Part shown: in pieces, positions 5,325 to 10,355 of the stretch
How the letters are laid out: each line of letters begins with the position of its first letter
How positions within the stretch are numbered: position 1 is the stretch's first letter
Assembly: GCA_023488835.1 (NCBI GenBank)
Contig: JAMDCS010000001.1
Location: 1 to 10,355, forward strand
Source: Candidatus Bathyarchaeota archaeon
GTDB taxonomy: Archaea > Thermoproteota > Bathyarchaeia > Bathyarchaeales > UBA233
DNA length: 10,355 nt
Direction: 5' to 3'
Translations under genes and position numbers: made by a program
Notes under the pieces: generated by a model
The model's input: the letters and a program-made list of their open reading frames with translations, nothing else
Told to the model about the DNA's origin: nothing
The model's database searches: none

Positions 5325-6227
5325 ATGCCCTACGACAAAGAGGAACTCGAAAAATTCCGCCAATCAGGCAAAATCCTCCGCGAAACACGCGAAGAAATGC
5401 GCAACTTCGTTAAAGAGAACATGCTAATTGTCGATATCTGCGAAAAAGCCGAAGGACTAATCCGCAAAAAAGGCGGCAAACCTGCGTTTCCCTGCAACGT
5501 CAGCATCAACGAGGTTGCGGCACACTACACTTCGCCTCCTGGTGATGTTTCTCGGATTCCTGAGGGTTCCACTGTTAAAGTTGATCTTGGTGTTCACGTT
5601 GATGGTTACGTCACGGACACTGCTTTTACTGCTGCTTTTAATCCAGAGGGCAGAAGCATGGCAACTACCGCTGAGCTGGCGCTGAAAACCGCCATCGACA
5701 ACATTCACGGGGACATGGCGCTGGGAAAAATCGGCAGCCTAATCGAGTCCACGATAAAAAACCGCGGTTTCAAACCCATCAGCAACCTCACCGGACACAG
5801 CGTTGGACGATACCTCATCCACGCAGGAACCTCCATCCCCAACGTGGCGCAAGTTTCCCTCACAAAAGTCAAAACAGGCGAAGTGTACGCAATCGAACCC
5901 TTCGTCACATTGCCCGAAGCAACCGCACGAGTTGACGACAGCCCGCAAATCACCATTTACCGCTTGCTGAAAGCCAAATCCACAAAAACTGAAGCCGCAA
6001 AAAAAATGCTCAAACATATCGAAACCAACTTCAGAACCCTGCCCTTTGCCGAACGCTGGCTAATTGGCGTTGTCCCCGCAGACCAGCATAAAGCCGCCTT
6101 CAAAGAACTGTTCACATCAAAAGCGATTATGGGGTATCCTGTTTTTGTTGAGGTAAGCAAAAAGCCTGTGGCTCAAGCCGAGCACACGGTTCTGATAAAA
6201 GATGAGGGCTGCGAAGTTTTAACCTAA
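5325..6227 (+). CDS. map: Methionine aminopeptidase, archaeal type II
   Basis: The product has 300 residues, the usual length for archaeal MetAP (about 295). It removes the initiator methionine from nascent cytoplasmic proteins using a dinuclear metal centre. The metal ligands all appear in order: Asp87 (VKVDLGV), Asp98 (YVTDTAFT), His158 (LTGHSVGRYLIHAG), Glu191 (YAIEPFV) and Glu286 (AEHTVLI). His67 in NEVAAHYTS is the substrate-binding histidine. The segment of roughly 60 residues between the His158 and Glu286 motifs (about 205-265, including LPFAERWL) is the helical insert that marks type II enzymes. The ATG at 5325 is the first residue of the conserved region, and no strong Shine-Dalgarno sequence precedes it. 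It stands alone on the plus strand and is convergent with the minus-strand gene at 6235. Confidence 0.96.
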   Translation: MPYDKEELEKFRQSGKILRETREEMRNFVKENMLIVDICEKAEGLIRKKGGKPAFPCNVSINEVAAHYTSPPGDVSRIPEGSTVKVDLGVHVDGYVTDTAFTAAFNPEGRSMATTAELALKTAIDNIHGDMALGKIGSLIESTIKNRGFKPISNLTGHSVGRYLIHAGTSIPNVAQVSLTKVKTGEVYAIEPFVTLPEATARVDDSPQITIYRLLKAKSTKTEAAKKMLKHIETNFRTLPFAERWLIGVVPADQHKAAFKELFTSKAIMGYPVFVEVSKKPVAQAEHTVLIKDEGCEVLT

Positions 6228-6232
6228 ACTTC
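6213..6232. terminator. Hairpin over the convergent stop codons
   Basis: GAAGTTT (6213-6219) and AAACTTC (6226-6232) form a perfect 7-bp stem with a 6-base loop. The stem covers the aminopeptidase stop codon (6225-6227) and ends three bases before the opposing stop at 6235-6237. It could serve as a 3' structure for both mRNAs. Archaeal termination depends mainly on T-runs, so the role is tentative. Confidence 0.3.
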
Positions 6233-6234
6233 GT

Positions 6235-6666
6235 TTAGACGTTGAAGGTTTTTTCTTTTTCTTTAACTTCCTTGTAGATGGCAGTTATCATCTGTTTGGC
6301 GCCGCATTTCTGGCAAACCGCATCGACGTCTTTGTACACGTAGTCGCCACGTTGGAATTCCCTGACGGTTTTGGAAGCGCAGGTTTTGCTGCTGCATTCA
6401 AGAGTTGTCATTACTTTAGGCACCTCAATTTTCACCTGCGCAGACTGCAGCTTGCTTTGGTAGAGCAAGAACACTGAGAGCACCAGCGCGATTAAGCCAA
6501 TGCCTGCTAAGGCACCTGCAGCAATTTGGTCGCCTGCCAAGTAGGTTTCGCCTGCTATGAGCAACGCGGTTACGGCAAGCGCCATAACGATTAGGACTAT
6601 CATGGTTAGGTATGTGCTGATTTTTTTGTTTGCCGATGCAGATTGGGTTTGGTTGTTTTTTGCCAT
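6235..6666 (-). CDS. Two-helix membrane protein with C-terminal zinc ribbon
   Basis: The start is ATG 6666, preceded by a strong AGGAGG nine bases upstream; the frame upstream of it is only open by chance over the end of the neighbouring gene. The 143-residue product has a polar N-terminus rich in Asn, Gln and Ser, membrane helices at about residues 17-38 and 46-69, and a soluble C-terminal part. That part carries Cys91, Cys96, Cys118 and Cys121 (CSSKTC and CQKC), a rubredoxin/zinc-ribbon-like site separated by REFQRGDYVYKD. The end is very charged (KEVKEKEKTFNV). It follows the DUF1512 gene by 13 bases, so the two are co-transcribed and may form a membrane-associated pair. The biochemical role is unknown. 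Confidence 0.8.
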   Translation of the reverse strand: MAKNNQTQSASANKKISTYLTMIVLIVMALAVTALLIAGETYLAGDQIAAGALAGIGLIALVLSVFLLYQSKLQSAQVKIEVPKVMTTLECSSKTCASKTVREFQRGDYVYKDVDAVCQKCGAKQMITAIYKEVKEKEKTFNV

Positions 6667-6679
6667 GTTTTTGTTCCTC

Positions 6680-7783
6680 CTACTGTCCCACTCCGATGGA
6701 GTTGCCCACGCCCACGATGATGACTTTGTCGCCTTCCTTTGTCCGCTCAACAACGACTGCTTTGACGCGTTCGATAACTTTGTCGGTTGCATCGTTGATT
6801 TCTCTACGCATGGGCGAAACAGCGTCGCCGATGTCTTCTTTGACGATTACGGCGTAGTTGGGAATCTTGTACTTGGTCAGCTTCTCCTCAATTTTGAATG
6901 CGTCAACGCCTGGTCCGCCGATTGCTGCACCGATGCCTTCAGAGACTTCACCGACTAATTCGCCTTCAAGCTTTAATCCTGCGTCAATCATGATGAGGCA
7001 GCCGATTTTGCCTTCGTTTTCCTCGATGACGGCTTCGACTGCGTCGCCGGGTTTGCCGACGTTTCCGCCTGGACCTTCAGCTTTAATGACAAATGCTGTG
7101 CGTCCTTCCAGCGGAACAGTTGCCACTACGCAGTCTTTGGGTAGTTTGCGGGTTTCGTAGCCGTGCATGAGTTTTCCCGCGACTAAGGGTCCTGCGCCAT
7201 CGCCGATTGGTTGTCCATAGGCGAAGGCTTTTAGAGCGCTTGAGTATGCGTCTGCTTCCTTCATAACCATGGGCAAAATCATCTGGAGCTGCATTATCAC
7301 GTAGAGGCTGAGTGTTTTTTTGCCTTGGATGTAGTAGTGGCGCACCACTTTGTAGATGAAGTTAAGAGCCATCGCAGCTTCAAGGGTGTTCTCTAAATTG
7401 TTGATTTGGACTGGGTCGCTTTGGGGCGCCATGAGTTTGACTTCTTCTTTTAATCTTTCGTCTCGTACGTCTAGGATGTGGTCGAGTTTTGCCACGATGC
7501 CTGCTGGATCCATGTTTTGGGGTCCGATGGTGAAGTATTCTAGGTATCGGTCAACGCGTGCTGATGGGTCGGTGGTTGGTTTGCCGATTTCTTTGATGGC
7601 GTCGATGGCGTTTTTTCTGCCTTCTTCTTTTATGTGCCGCAGTTTATGCAGAGAGTTTTCGACTTCGCGGATCATCACGTACATCTGGATGCGTTGTCCG
7701 TAGAAGATGAGAACTATGAAGAACACGTATGAGAGCAGGCTGATTATCTGTGTAATTGAATCGCTTCCCGGAATAAGACTCAC
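6680..7783 (-). CDS. DUF1512 family protein, membrane-anchored
   Basis: The product has 367 residues, matching the usual length of the archaeal DUF1512 family as I remember it. A single membrane helix lies at residues about 11-28 (ending FFIVLIFYG), followed by a long helical region. The C-terminal half (residues about 190-365) contains conserved glycine-rich stretches such as YGQPIGDGAGPLVAG, KAEGPGGNVGKPGDA and AIGGPGVDAFKIEEKL and ends KVIIVGVGNSIGVGQ. The glycine loops hint at nucleotide or phosphate binding, but that is inference: no reaction is known to me for the family. The start is GTG 7783, chosen because the conserved N-terminus begins there and GGTG lies about nine bases upstream. 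A TATA-like CTTTATAAC (minus strand, about 7822-7830) serves as promoter. The zinc-ribbon membrane gene follows by 13 bp. Confidence 0.85.
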   Translation of the reverse strand: MSLIPGSDSITQIISLLSYVFFIVLIFYGQRIQMYVMIREVENSLHKLRHIKEEGRKNAIDAIKEIGKPTTDPSARVDRYLEYFTIGPQNMDPAGIVAKLDHILDVRDERLKEEVKLMAPQSDPVQINNLENTLEAAMALNFIYKVVRHYYIQGKKTLSLYVIMQLQMILPMVMKEADAYSSALKAFAYGQPIGDGAGPLVAGKLMHGYETRKLPKDCVVATVPLEGRTAFVIKAEGPGGNVGKPGDAVEAVIEENEGKIGCLIMIDAGLKLEGELVGEVSEGIGAAIGGPGVDAFKIEEKLTKYKIPNYAVIVKEDIGDAVSPMRREINDATDKVIERVKAVVVERTKEGDKVIIVGVGNSIGVGQ

Positions 7784-7871
7784 TTTAGTAACACCACATC
7801 TTTCAAAAACTATTATCGGTCAGTTATAAAGCTATGCTAAATCTCGCTTAGAAATACAGGGATGAATAAAA

Positions 7872-7993
7872 TGTTGCCAGCTTTCCCAGGTTCACGTGGC
7901 CTAAGACCACACTACAGCTGGAAACGGAACACGGTTTAACTTCTGAGTTCGGAATGGGATCAGGTGGAACCCGTGCCCTTTGACCGGCAGACA
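7872..7993 (-). rRNA. rrf: 5S ribosomal RNA, stand-alone gene
   Basis: Read on the minus strand, the gene runs about 122 bases. Its 5' end TGTCTGCCGG pairs with its 3' end CTGGCAACA to form helix I (with a bulged C). The internal segment CCCATTCCGAACTCAGAAGT followed by TAAACC is the conserved 5S core, and CCTGGGAAAGCTGGCAACA is the conserved 3' side. Length, core and closing helix all fit archaeal 5S rRNA. There is no 16S, 23S or tRNA beside it. A TATA box centred about 27 bp upstream shows it is transcribed alone. A T-rich sequence follows the 3' end. Confidence 0.93.
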
Positions 7994-8015
7994 CAGCATA
8001 CATTTCAACATCCCC

Positions 8016-8023
8016 ATATATAT
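8016..8023 (-). promoter_or_regulatory. TATA box of the 5S rRNA gene
   Basis: ATATATAT on the minus strand is centred 26-27 bp upstream of the predicted 5S 5' end at 7993, the standard archaeal distance between TATA box and start site. The surrounding AGATATATATGGGG has the purine-rich edge expected of a BRE. Confidence 0.7.
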
Positions 8024-8245
8024 CTTCTGTTTTCTGGCAGCGGTTTTGTTGGAAAAGCCCCGTTTTAGCGCTTTGCAGGTTGCCATTGAATGGGCTTCAA
8101 ACAAATAAGCCTACACCAAGTTTTGATGACTCAGCAATTCCCCCCTACATCTAAAACACAGAGGACACAGCCATATTAACCCTCACGAAATTTACCAATT
8201 GACAAAAAACTTTACAACCTAAACTTAACTAGTTGCTCGGAAAAA

Positions 8246-8264
8246 TCTATAGCCCCCTTATATA
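8246..8264 (-). promoter_or_regulatory. Orphan promoter-like element matching the aminopeptidase promoter
   Basis: On the minus strand this reads TATATAAGGGGGCTATAGA, identical to 5229-5247 except for one base. A transcript would begin near 8236 and run toward the 5S gene, but no supportable reading frame lies between 8236 and 7993, so a non-coding RNA is possible. TATATATA is symmetric, so a plus-strand start near 8290, upstream of the right repeat arm, is also possible. The stretch 8024-8245 otherwise shows nothing I can name. Confidence 0.4.
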
Positions 8265-8332
8265 TAGGCGGATTAGAGCTACGCTGGAAAAAAATAGGTC
8301 GCCCCTGCATGACCCCTCCTCCACAAGATAAA

Positions 8333-8397
8333 CACTGAAATTCAACATACTAATGAACGCAAAAACCGCCAATACCGACCTACCCCTCTTAGGGAAA
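8333..8397. repeat. Right arm of the 65-bp perfect inverted repeat
   Basis: This arm is the exact reverse complement of 442-506. Read on the plus strand it begins CACTGAAATTCAACATACTA and ends TTAGGGAAA. The flanking sequences differ from those of the left copy, although both are C-rich on the 5' side in this orientation. A 31-codon frame runs from ATG 8353 to TAA 8448, starting MNAKTANTDLPLLGK like the left copy, then diverging into a Pro/His/Lys-rich tail. I do not count it as a gene. Confidence 0.85.
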
Positions 8398-8470
8398 AAA
8401 CCAGCCAACAACCCAAAAAAACCACATCACCAACCAACCCACCCATAAAAAAACCCAAACAAAAAATAGA
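8398..8470. other. Strand-asymmetric A/C-rich tract
   Basis: For about 70 bases the plus strand is almost only A and C. The minus strand is correspondingly G/T-rich, with closely spaced G-runs (GGGTGGGTTGGTTGG, opposite 8430-8444) that could stack as a two-layer G-quadruplex. It directly abuts the right repeat arm. Role unknown. Confidence 0.4.
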
Positions 8471-8548
8471 AATTTACAATTTACCAAGAAAACTTACAAA
8501 TGGATATCTTTGGTTAAATCAAAAACAAAAGTGAATAAATCAAACAAA

Positions 8549-8684
8549 GGTAAGTCCAAATTGGAATGATTGCTTATTTATCCATAGATGGTAAGTCCAT
8601 ATGCCACATTATTTAACTAAATAAAATTTCTCTTCTATCAGCTTTTAATCATAAATGTTAAATATCTTATGGTAAAATATTAAA
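8549..8684 (+). promoter_or_regulatory. Direct repeats and promoter region of the nuclease-methylase operon
   Basis: GGTAAGTCCA occurs at 8549-8558 and again at 8590-8599, 41 bp apart, about four helical turns. The first copy runs into the small palindrome TCCAAATTGGA. A TATA-like AATATTAAA lies at 8676-8684, giving a start site near 8705 and a leader of about 28 bases before the GTG at 8733. The repeats sit about 80-130 bp upstream of that box and could be binding sites for the RHH-like protein encoded first in the operon. This is inference. Confidence 0.4.
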
Positions 8685-8732
8685 CTAACATCAACCTAAG
8701 TGCTAAAGTAACAGTATAGAAAGGGTAACTTC

Positions 8733-8897
8733 GTGACAAAGTGCGACAAGACAATAAAAGTAACGCAAGAAAACTATGAAAACATTATTCAACTTAAAGC
8801 AAAACTAGAACTGCAAAGAAAGAAACCTCAGACACCCAACGATGCCATAATACACCTTTTCCAAAACCAAAGGAGAAACGGAAAGAATGAGTTCTAA
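8733..8897 (+). CDS. VapB/RHH-like small regulator, first gene of nuclease-methylase operon
   Basis: The product has 54 residues (MTKCDKTIKVTQENYENIIQ, then LKAKLELQRKKPQTPNDAIIHLF). The pattern T-I-K-V-x-x-E-x-Y-x-x-I-x-x-L-K, a basic stretch, then P-x-T-P-N-D-A-I fits archaeal ribbon-helix-helix/VapB-type antitoxin-like proteins, where the first strand enters the DNA groove. The start is GTG: no ATG lies upstream before the in-frame stop at 8709, and GGGT precedes it. It overlaps the next gene by 11 bases. No PIN toxin follows, so its likely job is control of the operon, analogous to small control proteins of other restriction-modification loci. That analogy is inference. Confidence 0.65.
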   Translation: MTKCDKTIKVTQENYENIIQLKAKLELQRKKPQTPNDAIIHLFQNQRRNGKNEF

Positions 8898-9063
8898 ATT
8901 CCCCAAACAACTTGCTAACAAGTACGAAGAAAAACGACAGCACAAACATGTCGACGAGCTATTTAGGAAAGGTGGACAAATAATTGAACTCGCCGTAACA
9001 GACGACCAATTAGTCGTCACAAACAAAAAGGAATACAGCCAACAGGGAGCTAGTTCTCAATGA
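8887..9063 (+). CDS. 58-residue protein of unknown function between regulator and nuclease-methylase
   Basis: The product starts MSSKFPKQLANKYEEKRQHK and ends TNKKEYSQQGASSQ. The N-terminal half is basic and helical; the middle (GGQIIELAVTDDQLVVTNKK) looks like two beta strands. I do not recognise a family. ATG 8887 lies inside the end of the preceding gene, with AGGAGA and GGAAAG upstream, and its TGA overlaps the next gene's ATG by four bases (ATGA). The overlaps on both sides argue for real, coupled translation. It may be a partner or inhibitor of the downstream enzyme. Confidence 0.55.
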   Translation: MSSKFPKQLANKYEEKRQHKHVDELFRKGGQIIELAVTDDQLVVTNKKEYSQQGASSQ

Positions 9064-10355
9064 TAAATGACAACTTAGACCAGATTTTCAGAGACCCGAA
9101 CGTAAAACACAGTTTAGAGCTTTTCAACGAAACCGCCATTCAACAACTAGTAATCAAAAAGGAAGGAAACAAACTCTATATATTTTGCAGAAAGAGGGAA
9201 CGGTGGTACCAAGCAACTCCCGAAGAAATAGTTAGACAACTTTACCTAAATAGGATAGTAACAAACTATGGTTATCCGTTAGATCGAATTGTCGTTGAAA
9301 AAGACGTTTGGTTTGGTTCAGGTGTTGGCGAAAAAAGAGCCGACATAGTAGTTTTTCACAAAGACTTGGAATCTCCATACATCATAGTTGAAGTTAAGAA
9401 GCCTGGAAGACGAGATGGTGAACAACAACTTAAGAGTTATTGCAACGCGGAAGGTTCACCAATAGGTGTCTGGACTAATGGCAAGGACATCTTGGTCTTG
9501 CACAGAGAAGAACCTAACACTTTTGTAGCTATTGATGATGTCCCAAACGTAACCCAATCATTGAGTGATATTATCAGCGAAAGAAAAACTCTTGATGACT
9601 TAGAACCTGACGCACCACTTAAAGAAATCATATTAAATCTAGAAGACCTAGTTTTAGCCAATGCTGGGGTAGATGGTTTTGAAGAAGTATTCAAACTAAT
9701 CTATGCTAAATTATACGATGAACTTCAAGCTAGACAAAAAACAGACCGGACAGTAACCTTCAGAATTACAGGCGAATCTCCAACTGAATTATATGAGAAA
9801 ATAAACGCTCTTTTCAAAAAAGCCTCAGAAAAATGGAAAGGAGTTTTTAGACCGTTTGACAAAATAGACCTTAAACCAAATCATTTAATGTCGTGCGTTT
9901 CTTTCCTGCAGAACGTTAGGCTTTTCAATTCAAATCTTCAAGTTATAGATGAAGCATTCGAGTACCTAATCACTCAAGTAGCAAAAAGTTCCAAAGGCCA
10001 GTATTTCACTCCACGCTACGTTATCGACATGGCAGTGAAAATGCTCAATCCAAAACCCAACGAGTACATGATTGACCCCGCGTCGGGTTCATGCGGATTT
10101 ACTGTGCATACGATATTCTGGGTTTGGGGAAAACAAATAACAGGCGAAGCACCTCAAGGATGGATGAAAGACTACGCTTCGGAAATGGTGTATGCAATCG
10201 ACTTCGACGATAAAGCAGTAAAAATAGCTAAAGCGGTTAACTTGATTGCTGGCGATGGAAAGACCAACGTTTATAAGCTTAATTCTCTTGACCCTGTTTC
10301 ATGGGATGATGAAGGAAGAGGTTCTTTCTCACATTTCTTAACAAGATTTGAAGAT
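9060..10355 (+). CDS. HsdR_N-type nuclease fused to HsdM-type adenine methyltransferase, partial
   Basis: The 432 visible residues run off the window. Residues about 55-150 form a PD-(D/E)xK nuclease domain of the HsdR N-terminal type: Glu80, Asp95 in KRADIVVF, Glu111 and Lys113 in IIVEVKKPG, then the QQLKSYC motif typical of these nucleases. Residues about 165-305 are helical and resemble the HsdM N-terminal region. The methyltransferase begins with motif X (GQYFTPRYV, 313-321), then motif I (DPASGSCGF, 339-347) for S-adenosylmethionine binding, and YAIDFDD (378-384) for motif II. The catalytic NPPF/Y should lie past the edge. It would both cleave unmodified DNA and methylate adenine, as in single-chain type I-derived or type IIG enzymes, and acts in the cytoplasm against foreign DNA. 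A specificity (HsdS-like) part is expected downstream. The ATG overlaps the upstream TGA. Confidence 0.88.
   Translation, partial: MINDNLDQIFRDPNVKHSLELFNETAIQQLVIKKEGNKLYIFCRKRERWYQATPEEIVRQLYLNRIVTNYGYPLDRIVVEKDVWFGSGVGEKRADIVVFHKDLESPYIIVEVKKPGRRDGEQQLKSYCNAEGSPIGVWTNGKDILVLHREEPNTFVAIDDVPNVTQSLSDIISERKTLDDLEPDAPLKEIILNLEDLVLANAGVDGFEEVFKLIYAKLYDELQARQKTDRTVTFRITGESPTELYEKINALFKKASEKWKGVFRPFDKIDLKPNHLMSCVSFLQNVRLFNSNLQVIDEAFEYLITQVAKSSKGQYFTPRYVIDMAVKMLNPKPNEYMIDPASGSCGFTVHTIFWVWGKQITGEAPQGWMKDYASEMVYAIDFDDKAVKIAKAVNLIAGDGKTNVYKLNSLDPVSWDDEGRGSFSHFLTRFED

Noticed and set aside
6557..7160. Several plus-strand frames opposite the DUF1512 operon
   Set aside because: They are antisense shadows of two well-supported minus-strand genes and show no motifs.
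7901..8104. 67-codon minus-strand frame
   Set aside because: It runs through the 5S rRNA gene and its promoter, so it is a chance frame.
8110..8130. TGATGA resembling a box C of a C/D guide RNA
   Set aside because: No CTGA box D or box C'/D' pair lies at the right distance.
8733..9063. VapBC-type toxin-antitoxin pair formed by the two small genes
   Set aside because: The second product is too short for a PIN toxin and lacks its acidic residues, so only the regulator resemblance is kept.

Overview
The window looks like a piece of an archaeal chromosome, probably a mesophilic member of the TACK group; a Bathyarchaeia-like lineage is my guess but is not proven. The evidence is an archaeal-type (type II) methionine aminopeptidase, a DUF1512 protein (a family I know only from archaea), a stand-alone 5S rRNA gene with a TATA box 27 bp upstream, TATA-like boxes placed for leaderless mRNAs, and frequent TTG/GTG starts behind GAGG-type ribosome binding sites. 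Ordinary housekeeping DNA (about 5325-7993) is flanked by visibly more AT-rich accessory DNA.

Layout. 1-83: start of an unrecognised minus-strand gene with a dyad operator, divergent from a frameshifted HicB-like antitoxin remnant (157-341). 442-506: one arm of a 65-bp perfect inverted repeat whose other arm is at 8333-8397. 547-2071: two divergent paralogous secreted proteins, one ending right after the extracellular domain, the other carrying a Pro/Thr linker and a C-terminal membrane anchor; a 20-bp palindrome lies between their promoters. 2160-3225: a compact minus-strand operon of an AbrB-like regulator, a coiled-coil protein and a C2HC zinc-finger protein, the last two starting with TTG. 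3347-4468: an IS6-like DDE transposase with an N-terminal SWIM zinc finger and zinc ribbon. 4517-5130: three small genes, two for membrane proteins and one for a basic protein.

5325-6227: methionine aminopeptidase, convergent with a two-gene minus-strand operon of DUF1512 protein and a two-helix membrane protein ending in a zinc ribbon (6235-7783). 7872-7993: 5S rRNA. 7994-8732: about 740 bp without a confident gene, holding promoters, the second repeat arm, an A/C-only-like tract and a pair of direct repeats.

8733-10355 (runs off the end): an overlapping three-gene operon in which two tiny genes (a VapB/RHH-like 54-aa protein and an unrecognised 58-aa protein) lead into a large protein joining a PD-(D/E)xK nuclease domain of the HsdR N-terminal type to an HsdM-type adenine methyltransferase. 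This is the best candidate in the window for an interesting defence system. The other notable signals are the long inverted repeat bracketing 7.8 kb and the AbrB/coiled-coil/zinc-finger operon of unknown role.
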